The position numbers and the translations under genes are program-made. This document shows positions 26,090 to 33,407 of a stretch of DNA of 64,000 bases, piece after piece. This DNA comes from Methanosaeta sp. PtaU1.Bin112 (GTDB lineage Archaea > Halobacteriota > Methanosarcinia > Methanotrichales > Methanotrichaceae). The notes beneath the pieces were generated by a model. It worked only from the letters and a program-made list of their open reading frames with translations, had not been told where the DNA came from and did no database searches. Location of the stretch: the NCBI GenBank assembly GCA_002067705.1, contig MVRL01000088.1, forward strand, positions 1 to 64,000, written 5' to 3'. How positions within the stretch are numbered: the stretch's first letter is position 1; every line of letters starts with the position of its first letter.

Positions 26090-26724
26090 ATTCTGCATAT
26101 CGAGCCGACAGGTTCAGGTAGTGCACCGCCATCAGGGCGGATGAACCCGGTCTTCGGTCATCCTCCTGATGATCTCCATAGTATCCAGCTGCTGCCTTAT
26201 ATCCAGGTTGCTGGTGGGCTCGTCCCCCAGGAGCAATTTTTGCTTACTGGACCAGGGCTCGAGCCAGCACCACCTTCTGCTGCTCTTCTCCGGATAGCTC
26301 AGTAAAGTCCCTCATGGCCAGATCCTGCAAACTCAATAGCTTCAGAACCTCCAGAGCTTTCTTGACATCGCTTGAGCTGCTCTTCCATCCACCGTGGGGG
26401 CCTCCTGCCCATGAGGACGGTATCTAAGACGGTAGCCGGAAATGAGTTTTTGGAAGCCTGAGGTACGTACCCCAACTTGCGAGCAATCTCCATCCGTTTC
26501 ATATCCCTGATGTCAACTCCATCCAGAGCTATCGTCCCGCTCTGGGGATTGAGCACCCGGTTCATGCACCTGATCAATGTGGATTTGCCTGCACCGTTTG
26601 GACCAATAACAACCAGTACCTCTGACTCTTCCAGCTCCAGCGATACCCAATCCAGGATCTTCACGCCGGAATAAGCGAAGACCAGGTCACTGACCTTTAG
26701 CATCAATCGTTTATCTGCCGTCAT
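26090..26724 (-). pseudogene. Frameshifted FecE/BtuD-type ABC ATPase
   Basis: The first frame (26724 down to about 26400) gives a normal start with Walker A GPNGAGKST and LGYVPQASKNSFPATV. At a run of five G (26396-26400, C on the coding strand) the frame shifts. The correct continuation (RPHGGWKSSSSDVKKALEVL ... ELSGEEQQKVVLARALVQ) is in another frame. A second shift occurs near 26241-26247, after which Walker B (LLLGDEPTSNLD, codons at about 26201-26236) is in a third frame. A third shift precedes ALMAVHYLNLSARY. Three separate lesions plus loss of the 3' end make this a dead gene. It would have partnered with the adjacent broken FecCD permease. Confidence 0.88.
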
Positions 26725-26725
26725 A

Positions 26726-27620
26726 TTACCAGTATCCTTTTTTCCGCCTCATTATCAGGTAGAAGAACAACGGAATTCCCATGAACGCAGTCATAACTCC
26801 AATGGGAAGGATCACCGGCGGAATGATCTGCTGGGCCACAACATCCGCTCCCGCCAGCAGCAGTCCGCCTAAAAGCGCTGCTGCCGGCAGGACGAACTTG
26901 TTGTCTCCCCCTACGACCATGCGGGCGATGTGAGGTGCCACCAGCCCTACGAATCCGATTGTCCTGGTGAAGGCCACAATGCTTGCCACTATCAAGCTGG
27001 ATATCACCATTGATATGTTCCTCGTTCGCCCTACGTCTATCCCCAGGCTCTTAGCGGTCTCATCTCCTGAGCTCATGACATTGAAGTCCCATGATTTCCA
27101 GATGAGTATGGGAACGCAAACCGCCAGCACGAAACAGAGCACGTACAGCTCGCTGTATGATGCCTTGCTCAGGCTTCCGACCATTCAGAAGACCACGCCT
27201 TTGACTGCGTCCGAGTCTGCAAAGTACTCCAGCAGTGTGGTGCAGGCTGAGAAGAAGTACATGATCGCGATTCCCGACAGGACCATTATCTCGGGAGTGG
27301 CGCCCTTGTGCCTGGCGATGTCCACAATGACCATCGAGGAGAGCAATGCGAAGACGAAAGCGTTTCCTGCGATGAGGTAGCTTCCGAAAAACCCTTGGCC
27401 CAGTAGTATGGTCACCGCAGCTCCGAATCCTGCAGCCGAAGAGATTCCCAGAGTGTAGGGGCTGGCCAGGGGGTTCTTGAGAACCACCTGCATCACTGCG
27501 CCTGCTATTCCCAGAGCCATTCCGGCCAGGATTCCAAAAAGTATGCGAGGAAGCCGGATGTTCCAGACCACCCGCTGGGCTTCCTCGGTCGCCTGGAATG
27601 GCTCTTCGCTGAATTGTGTG
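26726..27620 (-). pseudogene. FecCD-type ABC permease broken by an in-frame TGA and 5' loss
   Basis: Two adjacent open pieces in one frame (27712-27185 and 27184-26726) together form a FecCD/BtuC-like permease. Upstream are RVVWNIRLPRILFGILAG and NPLASPYTLGISSAAGFG; downstream are SLGIDVGRTRN and VGLVAPHIARM. The junction reads GVVF-stop-MVGSLSK where relatives have VVFWMxGSL, so the TGA at 27187-27185 replaces a conserved Trp codon. Homology begins only near 27620; the first 60 or so residues, including TM1, are replaced by unrelated sequence that contains a CACAGAG-type repeat. With the broken ATPase next to it, this is a decayed importer of iron-siderophore, cobalamin or heme class. Confidence 0.85.
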
Positions 27621-27642
27621 GGTGAGGTCTGGCAGAAATTTT

Positions 27643-27716
27643 TGCCTTTGCGCCTCTGCTTCTCTGTGTTTAGGTTAGAGCATAGCAGTTTACCACAGAG
27701 GTGCGAAGGCACAGAG
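27643..27716. repeat. Imperfect inverted CACAGAG-type repeat
   Basis: TGCCTTTGCGCCTCTGCTTCTCTGTG in pattern (27643-27668) and its imperfect complement ACCACAGAGGTGCGAAGGCACAGAG in pattern (27692-27716) face each other across 23 bases. They lie exactly where the permease pseudogene loses its 5' end. Short CTCTGTG/CACAGAG repeats of this kind are scattered in many environmental genomes. Confidence 0.55.
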
Positions 27717-27788
27717 TATTTGATTCGAGTTCACCATACTAAATAGCGAGGAGCCACAAATTTCTTGTTGAGGGAGGAATAGATATTT

Positions 27789-28262
27789 ATGCTCATCACA
27801 GAAGTCACACCGGCACATATCCCGCAATGGCTGGCATTAGCGGCGGAAATGGAACCGCTGTTTAAGGGTTCGATGGCAAACAATCCGGAATTTCAGGCAT
27901 ATATGCGCGCGAAAATTGAACACCGCGAGGCCTTTATGGCGATAGATTGCACAGTAGCGGCCGTTATGGGGATTATCGGATTTTCGTGCATGCATAATCG
28001 CATTTCATGGTTTGGCGTGTTCGAACAATACCGGAAGCGTGGTGCAGGGTCAAAACTGCTGCGCTGTACGCTGAATCAACTCGACCCGGCCCGGACGGTC
28101 ACGGTTTGTACGTTCCGAGATGGTGAGCCTGCTGGGCAACCTGCACGCTGCCTGTTTCAAAAGTTCGGATTTGTGGAAACGGATACTACTATTGCTGATA
28201 GAGATGGTAATTCACGCTGTATTATGACACGCTTTCTTGATGAGACACCCAGATATGGCTGA
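27789..28262 (+). CDS. GNAT-family N-acetyltransferase
   Basis: This 157-residue protein fits the GNAT fold, with FMAIDCTVAAVMGIIGFS at strands 2-4 and the acetyl-CoA pyrophosphate loop as YRKRGAGSKLLRCTLNQL (about 81-98; the usual Q/RxxGxG/A). FQKFGFVETDT follows at the C-terminus. The small-molecule or protein substrate is unknown. It stands alone between the decayed importer and the metal-uptake island, and its codon use looks somewhat different from its neighbours, so horizontal arrival is possible. Confidence 0.82.
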   Translation: MLITEVTPAHIPQWLALAAEMEPLFKGSMANNPEFQAYMRAKIEHREAFMAIDCTVAAVMGIIGFSCMHNRISWFGVFEQYRKRGAGSKLLRCTLNQLDPARTVTVCTFRDGEPAGQPARCLFQKFGFVETDTTIADRDGNSRCIMTRFLDETPRYG

Positions 28263-28307
28263 AGAATTCATTACGAAATAAACACATATATTTATACTAT
28301 ATCTGTT

Positions 28308-28422
28308 CGATTGAGTCGGCTTTGCATGCAAAGTCTGTTCTGCAAATAAAGTCTGGGCACGCGCGATGGCTGCAAAGAAAGTCCCTCGTTTTAGGGACAT
28401 TACATGCAAAGCCGATTGAGTC
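28308..28422 (+). promoter_or_regulatory. Structured repeat region upstream of a binding-protein gene
   Basis: CGATTGAGTC occurs twice in direct orientation (28308-28317 and 28413-28422). GGCTTTGCATG (28318-28328) is the exact complement of CATGCAAAGCC (28403-28413). CTTTGCATGCAAAG (28320-28333) is a perfect palindrome, and GTCCCT/AGGGAC (28381-28398) forms a six-pair hairpin between the arms. The whole could fold into one long stem with inner hairpins. It lies upstream of the TATA box for the gene at 28492, so it may act at the DNA level. Confidence 0.55.
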
Positions 28423-28440
28423 AAAAGGTATTTATACCAT

Positions 28441-28476
28441 TTTAATATATCTTTATCGACACGTCTGTATCGATAT
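28441..28476 (+). promoter_or_regulatory. TATA box and possible PadR-like half-conserved site
   Basis: TTTAATATAT (28441-28450) is a TATA candidate 42 bases before the ATG at 28492. Eleven bases after it lies ACGT-N8-ATAT (28461-28476), a degenerate version of the ATGT-N8-ACAT site seen in the same place at 30806. The promoter is plausible; the operator match is weak. Confidence 0.4.
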
Positions 28477-28491
28477 ATCAGGGGTAAAACC

Positions 28492-29667
28492 ATGATCACG
28501 AAATCCAAAAGAATGCAGATTTTATCTATCTTGATAGCGATCGTCGCTTTGCAGGCATCCACGGTTGCCTCGGAGGGCTACAAGACAATAAACGATATGC
28601 GCGGGGTCCAGGTTTCGATCCCGGAGGACTCGCAGAGGGTCATTGCAATCAGCCGCGGATTAATAGACTGCACCATGTTCGCCTTTGGTGTCCAGGACAA
28701 GCTGGTGGGCGGGAGCATTTACAATAAAGACAATGGGTACGGCAACTACACCTATGACAATGAAACCCATCGCATATGCCCCTTCATCTCATTCCTGCTC
28801 AATCCGGAGTATCGGAATCTCACCAATGTGGGGGGTTTTGGCGGGCCCCTTGGAGTTGCACCCAACGTAGAGGTTGTGGCTTCACTTAGTCCTGACCTGG
28901 TGATAATGAGAGATCAGGGCATAGATGAGGAAAACACAGCGAAGTTCCTGGACGCCATGGAGCGCCTGGAGATTCCCGTAGTCGTGCTCAAGTATGCAGA
29001 CTGCTACGATAACATCAGCGTCGGCACCATTTATGAAGAGATCAAGGTCCTGGGAGAGATATTTGGAAAGCAGGAGAAGGCTGAGGAAATCGTTGACCTC
29101 ATGAACGAGCAGGTAGAGCTGATCAGGGAGAGGACCCAAGACATTGCAGATGATGGCAGGCCCCGAGTGCTGTACTTTGGCGCACCATCCTATGCAAAGG
29201 ATAGAGGGGGCGCAGGATATGCTTTCGGCACCGATACTATAGAGTCAGCTTTCCTGGAGGACATAATCAATGCCAAGAACGCTTATGACGGCGACAATAC
29301 CGAGCTGATCTCTGCGGAGCGCCTTTTATCCATAGATCCTGATGTAATAATATTGCCGACATACTCCGGCTATCATCCTCCCAGTGTGATGTACAATGAA
29401 GAGCAATTTGGGAAGGTCCAGGAGCTTAAGGCCATTAAAGATAAGCGGGTCTATTCCCTCACAGCCACACCGATAATGGATGAGAGACTGGAGTTTCCAA
29501 TTAACTTGATGATAGCGGCGAAGGCCGTCTATCCAGACCGGTTCGAGGACATCGACCTCGAAGAGTGGATCGGCAATTACCTCAAAAAACTTTATAGTGT
29601 AGACGACGATAAGGCAAACGAGCTTAAAGACGCACTGCTCCTGCGTTACCTGGAGATAATTCCATGA
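28492..29667 (+). CDS. TroA/BtuF-like metal-complex binding protein (subfamily I)
   Basis: This 391-residue exported binding protein of the periplasmic-binding-protein family used by FecCD-type importers (iron-siderophore, cobalamin, heme) has a signal peptide ending near TVAS (about residue 27). It then reads INDMRGVQVSIPEDSQRVIA, and SPDLVIMRDQG with a Cys at DCYDN in the hinge region. The GGAGYAFGTDTIES block (about 241-254) and the ending ALLLRYLEIIP are shared with the proteins encoded at 37633 and 43525. Its last codons overlap the start of the methyltransferase gene at 29664 (ATGA), so the two are coupled. No permease is adjacent. Confidence 0.9.
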   Translation: MITKSKRMQILSILIAIVALQASTVASEGYKTINDMRGVQVSIPEDSQRVIAISRGLIDCTMFAFGVQDKLVGGSIYNKDNGYGNYTYDNETHRICPFISFLLNPEYRNLTNVGGFGGPLGVAPNVEVVASLSPDLVIMRDQGIDEENTAKFLDAMERLEIPVVVLKYADCYDNISVGTIYEEIKVLGEIFGKQEKAEEIVDLMNEQVELIRERTQDIADDGRPRVLYFGAPSYAKDRGGAGYAFGTDTIESAFLEDIINAKNAYDGDNTELISAERLLSIDPDVIILPTYSGYHPPSVMYNEEQFGKVQELKAIKDKRVYSLTATPIMDERLEFPINLMIAAKAVYPDRFEDIDLEEWIGNYLKKLYSVDDDKANELKDALLLRYLEIIP

Positions 29668-30677
29668 ATCTGCCAGAGATAGTTGTCAGCTGTGAGGTGC
29701 TTTACAGGATGCTTTATGCTCCTATTAAAGCTAAGCTGCTGATGAGCGGAATCGAGCTAAAGGTATTTAACCAGCTATCCGGGCCCAAATCCGCGGAAGA
29801 GGTAGCGAAGAATATCGGCTGTCACATCCGCAACACCATGGTATTTTTAAATGGCCTGGCCGCCTGCGACCTCTTAGAAAAGCACAATGGTCTCTATCAG
29901 AACACGCCGATTGCCCAGGCTTTTCTGGTTGAGGGAAGCCCAACCTATCTGGGGGAAGGCTTTGTCCATCAGGCCTCCATCACCGATGCGATGCTGGCAA
30001 ACCTGACAAAGATGATCCGAGAGGGACCGCCGGCAAAGCCTTCGGAGGACGATGCCGATCCTCAAAAATGGAGCCAGTTTGCATCCTGGATGGCCAATAA
30101 TGAGCGCGCGGGCATTGCCCAGCAGATGTCAGAGCTGATCTCTCTGCAGCCTGAGTTTGCATCATTTCGAAAGATGCTGGATCTGGGCGGCGGTCCAGGC
30201 ATCTTTGGAATTTCAATGGTCGCAAATCATCCCACCATGAGAGGAGTGATCTTTGACCGAAAGCCTGTGGTCGAAGTTGCGGAGAGGTTCATCAAAGAGT
30301 ACGGATTGGAGGACCGGATGGAGGTTCTGGCCGGAGACTACAACCATGATCCTATCGGTGAGGGTTACGATCTCATCTGGGCAAGTGCCACCCTCAACTT
30401 TGCCCGAGAAAATATGGACGCGGTTATGAAGAAGATCTACGAGGCCCTCAATCCAGGCGGCCTTTTCGTAAACCTCTCTGAAGGCCTTACTGATGAGGGA
30501 ACGAAGCCGGACTTCTATGTGCTCTGTACTGTGGGCTGGGCCATGAACGGGCCGATGATGGCCTTCGATCAGGGCTTCATTGCCGAATCCATGCTGAAGG
30601 CTGGATTCAGATCGGTGCGCTCTCGCACCCTTGAGACCGGGTGGGGGCCGATGGATATCGACATTGCTCGGAAATGA
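29664..30677 (+). CDS. SAM-dependent O-methyltransferase-like protein coupled to a binding protein
   Basis: This 337-residue two-domain protein has an N-terminal winged-helix dimerisation domain (about 1-100; ELKVFNQLSGPKSAEEVAKNIG) and a C-terminal Rossmann methyltransferase domain with the SAM loop LDLGGGPG at 172-179 and an acidic GVIFDRKPVVEVA. It resembles the class that includes hydroxyneurosporene, catechol-type and BchU methyltransferases. The genes at 47101 and 60836 encode related proteins, each in an operon with binding proteins. Translational coupling to an extracellular binding protein is unusual and suggests methylation of the imported ligand (inference). Confidence 0.85.
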   Translation: MNLPEIVVSCEVLYRMLYAPIKAKLLMSGIELKVFNQLSGPKSAEEVAKNIGCHIRNTMVFLNGLAACDLLEKHNGLYQNTPIAQAFLVEGSPTYLGEGFVHQASITDAMLANLTKMIREGPPAKPSEDDADPQKWSQFASWMANNERAGIAQQMSELISLQPEFASFRKMLDLGGGPGIFGISMVANHPTMRGVIFDRKPVVEVAERFIKEYGLEDRMEVLAGDYNHDPIGEGYDLIWASATLNFARENMDAVMKKIYEALNPGGLFVNLSEGLTDEGTKPDFYVLCTVGWAMNGPMMAFDQGFIAESMLKAGFRSVRSRTLETGWGPMDIDIARK

Positions 30678-30786
30678 ATGCTCTAATCTTCAATTTTTAT
30701 AAAAGCCATAACATCTCCTGTTCGACTGTGAGTTATAAAGTTCACAAAAATACGTATTATTAGTAAGATACGAATTTGTCAATAAG

Positions 30787-30821
30787 TATTTATATCTTAA
30801 TAGATATGTTGATTACGACAT
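30787..30821 (+). promoter_or_regulatory. TATA box and PadR-type operator ATGT-N8-ACAT
   Basis: TATTTATATC (30787-30796) is a good TATA box. Ten bases on, ATGT (30806-30809) and ACAT (30818-30821) are spaced by exactly eight bases, the known PadR-family operator pattern, covering the expected transcription start. A PadR gene lies 1.2 kb downstream. Regulation of the exported FmdE gene (30844) by it is a direct inference. Confidence 0.65.
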
Positions 30822-30843
30822 AAGCAAAGAAATAGGTGACAAT

Positions 30844-31890
30844 GTGATAATAGATCGATTTATGGGAGGCGCAGCGGCAATTCTGCTCATATTTGCCCTG
30901 CTCCCTGGAATGGCCCTTTCCAGCGAAGTGGATATGTACCAGCTGGGCGCGGATGCCGCGAAGCATGCCATGAATGAGCTGGGATTTAAGAAGGGCGATG
31001 TTGATGTGCTGGCGCTCACCAATGCCGGATATCCGGTGATCAATGGTCAGACCACAAATTTGTGCCTGGATGCGATTATGGATATTTCAGGTTGCACGCC
31101 AGGCAAGGAGAACCTGGTCGATGTGCAGAGTCCGCCCTGGAAACCGCTATGGTTCGGCTTTTTTGATAAGAGCACCGGCAAGGCGGTCTACATGAAGGTA
31201 AACGCCAGCGCTACAGGTTTTGAGGTCCAGAAAACGGATACCATCGGCATTGACCAAGTCCTGGCTAATATGGATACCTGGAAGCCAGGGGTCTTCGATC
31301 ATATGCTTCCCATCGCCAACATGTGGGCTCATGAAAATGCCACATACATATTCATGAAAGCGGTCGAGCTGCACGATCACCTCTGCCCGGGAATCTCCAG
31401 CGGCTTTTTGGAGGCAAAGTATGTCGAGGATAAGCTTCCGATTACCGACTTCAATAACCAGAGCTACAAGGTGATAAGCTGTCCCAACTGGTGCAAAGAG
31501 GACTACTTCCTGGCGGCCTGGGACTGCACCCCGGGAAAGAGCGGTTTATTCGCCAAATATCTCACCACAGACGAGACCGGTGCCTTGAAGAATAAATACA
31601 ATACCAGCGTAGCGGGAATATTCATCCGCTGGAATGCGTCGTCCAATTCGGGTGACGGGCTGGTGCTGGGATTCGACCTCGACAAGGGCTTCAACCTGAG
31701 CCACTCCGACACCTGGCCAGCCTGGGCCTGGAGGCTGAAGATGGATGAGATTCTGATGGACTCTGCTAGCTCTCCTGAGAACTTTGTCTCTACCATAAAG
31801 GAGTTTCATCTGGGTGGCTTGAATGATCTCCAGGTGCTTCAGGGCGCGGGCATCAATCCTCTGAAGGTTTTGGGTGTGGAATCATCTTAA
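30844..31890 (+). CDS. Exported FmdE-family protein
   Basis: This 348-residue protein starts at GTG and has an N-terminal signal sequence (about 1-27, ending ALSS). The FmdE-family core in the second half has ELHDHLCPGISSGFLEAKYVEDKL in pattern (HDHLCPG at 177-183), where His and Cys residues probably bind a metal. Further cysteines lie at CPNWC and DCTPGKSG. The first half has GCTPGKEN and a Trp-rich PPWKPLW region. FmdE genes were first seen beside molybdenum formylmethanofuran dehydrogenase, but the function is unsettled. The signal sequence puts this copy outside the membrane, in contrast with the copy at 32621. Confidence 0.85.
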   Translation: MIIDRFMGGAAAILLIFALLPGMALSSEVDMYQLGADAAKHAMNELGFKKGDVDVLALTNAGYPVINGQTTNLCLDAIMDISGCTPGKENLVDVQSPPWKPLWFGFFDKSTGKAVYMKVNASATGFEVQKTDTIGIDQVLANMDTWKPGVFDHMLPIANMWAHENATYIFMKAVELHDHLCPGISSGFLEAKYVEDKLPITDFNNQSYKVISCPNWCKEDYFLAAWDCTPGKSGLFAKYLTTDETGALKNKYNTSVAGIFIRWNASSNSGDGLVLGFDLDKGFNLSHSDTWPAWAWRLKMDEILMDSASSPENFVSTIKEFHLGGLNDLQVLQGAGINPLKVLGVESS

Positions 31891-31988
31891 TTGGCTCATT
31901 GAGATGGCCTTTGTTTCCCATCTCCTCTCTTTCTTTACGAAATAGTCGGTTATTATTCATACCTTATAGACACAATGGGCTCAAAAAG

Positions 31989-32023
31989 TATATATATCTG
32001 AGTGGATATGTCTTATTAGATAT
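31989..32023 (+). promoter_or_regulatory. TATA box and imperfect PadR-type site before the PadR gene
   Basis: TATATATA (31989-31996) is followed 11 bases on by ATGT-N8-ATAT (32008-32023), one base off the PadR consensus, and GATATGTCTTA occurs twice in direct orientation. The layout matches that at 30787-30821, so autoregulation is likely. Confidence 0.5.
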
Positions 32024-32047
32024 GTCTTAGTAGTCTCCTCGTAAGGA

Positions 32048-32614
32048 TTGTTGCAGCGACCGAACGCAATGATTGATGGCCAACAGCCATATATGCATCG
32101 ATATGACGATACTGATATAATGGCAACTGGAATATTGAAGATGATTATGCTTCACATTATGAAGGATGGTGAGGCATCCGGCTACGACATAATAAAGAAA
32201 GTGGAAGCTATCTCCGGGAAGAAACCCAGCACGGGCGCAGTCTACCCTCTCTTGAAGAAGATGCAGCGAGAAGGCTGGATCTCGGGAAGAGTTGAAGATG
32301 GCAAGACCTATTACCGCCTGACCGATATTGGCCGGGAACATGTAGCACAGATAAATGATGTTAAACGTGAATTTATCCAGAAGCTTCATAGGTCCATGGC
32401 TTTAGCCAGCGAAACGTTTGAAGACTGTGATGTGCAGGACCTCATGAAAGACATGCATGACCTTCACAGAGGACTGAGGGTTCCTGTAAAAGAACAGATG
32501 CAATTGCTCTCTCCGCTTATTCACCAGGTTGCAGATCTGCTGGAAATCGATACCGATAGAGAGAAGATCAGGTCTGTAATACTGAAAGCGGTCGACGAGC
32601 TGAAGAGACTGTAA
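32048..32614 (+). CDS. PadR-family transcriptional regulator
   Basis: This is a protein of up to 188 residues with a PadR winged-helix domain (ILKMIMLHIMKDGEASGYDII, then STGAVYPLLKKMQREGWISG and DGKTYYRLTDIGREH) and a helical C-terminal dimerisation part with ISP-like hydrophobic heptads. The start is uncertain: TTG 32048 is the longest form, and ATG 32069 would trim seven residues without touching the domain. It lies 6 bases before the FmdE gene at 32621. PadR-type operators sit before this gene and before the exported FmdE gene, so it probably controls both. The ligand is unknown. Confidence 0.88.
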   Translation: MLQRPNAMIDGQQPYMHRYDDTDIMATGILKMIMLHIMKDGEASGYDIIKKVEAISGKKPSTGAVYPLLKKMQREGWISGRVEDGKTYYRLTDIGREHVAQINDVKREFIQKLHRSMALASETFEDCDVQDLMKDMHDLHRGLRVPVKEQMQLLSPLIHQVADLLEIDTDREKIRSVILKAVDELKRL

Positions 32615-32620
32615 TTCGAG

Positions 32621-33385
32621 ATGGTTGGATTGAGCGAAACGGATGAACAACATTGTATTGAAGAACTGAAGCAAAATCCCAGAGGAGAATTCCTTCAAGC
32701 CATACGTGATAATGATCTGGCCCGCTGCCTCATTAAGACCGCAGAGATTCATGGCCATTTCTGTCCGGGAAGTGCGCTTGGCGTCATGGCTTCCGTGTAT
32801 GGCCTGAATCTGCTGGGCCTGGATTCGATCTCATCCGACGGCCTGGAGGGCCTCATGGCCGTGGTAGAGATCAACGCCTGCTTTGCCGACGGAGTGCAGG
32901 CCGTATCCGGCTGCACACTGGGAAACAATGCATTGGTATACCGTGACCTGGGACGGATGGCAGTGACATTCGCCATTCGGGGAAGGGAGACGGCAGTTCG
33001 CATCAGGGTTCGGCCCGATTTCAGTTCGAGTGTGGCAAAGGCAGCTCCTGAGTTCTATCCGCTTATGGAGATGGTGATAAAGAACCGGATGGGGGGCACA
33101 GAGGAAAAAGCAGCTTTTCGGAATGCTGGCAGGCAAGCGGCCTTTGGCATCATCCTCCTTCCTTTCGATGAACTCTTTTCATTAGAGACCGTAAAGCCCC
33201 TCCTGCCTGAATACGCTCCAATTACAGAGAGCGTTTTCTGTGGCAATTGCGGCGAGATGATAATGGCAACAAAAGCAGTAGATGGTCTCTGTCTCATTTG
33301 TGCTGGAAACGAATATCGTCAGGTCGAGGGAAGCGGGATTGTTTCCAAAAGACCTGCAAGAAGGTCATCTTCAATCAAGAGTTGA
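32621..33385 (+). CDS. Cytosolic FmdE-family protein with C-terminal zinc ribbon
   Basis: This 254-residue protein without a signal peptide has the FmdE core with IHGHFCPGSALGV (H44-x-H46-x-C48), VEINACFADGVQAVSGCTLGNN (about 82-103), and a C-terminal zinc-ribbon-like pair C207-x2-C210 and C224-x2-C227. This is the usual FmdE domain arrangement. It is directly downstream of the PadR gene and probably cotranscribed. Together with the exported copy at 30844 it makes an outside/inside FmdE pair under one regulator. A metal-handling or molybdopterin-linked role is suggested by the family, not proven. Confidence 0.88.
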   Translation: MVGLSETDEQHCIEELKQNPRGEFLQAIRDNDLARCLIKTAEIHGHFCPGSALGVMASVYGLNLLGLDSISSDGLEGLMAVVEINACFADGVQAVSGCTLGNNALVYRDLGRMAVTFAIRGRETAVRIRVRPDFSSSVAKAAPEFYPLMEMVIKNRMGGTEEKAAFRNAGRQAAFGIILLPFDELFSLETVKPLLPEYAPITESVFCGNCGEMIMATKAVDGLCLICAGNEYRQVEGSGIVSKRPARRSSSIKS

Positions 33386-33407
33386 TCCGAATCCTGGTGA
33401 GAACGAC

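Noticed and set aside
27185-27187. In-frame TGA as selenocysteine or other recoding
   Set aside because: The position is a conserved Trp in FecCD permeases, and the neighbouring ATPase and the 5' end of the gene are also broken, so decay is the simpler explanation.
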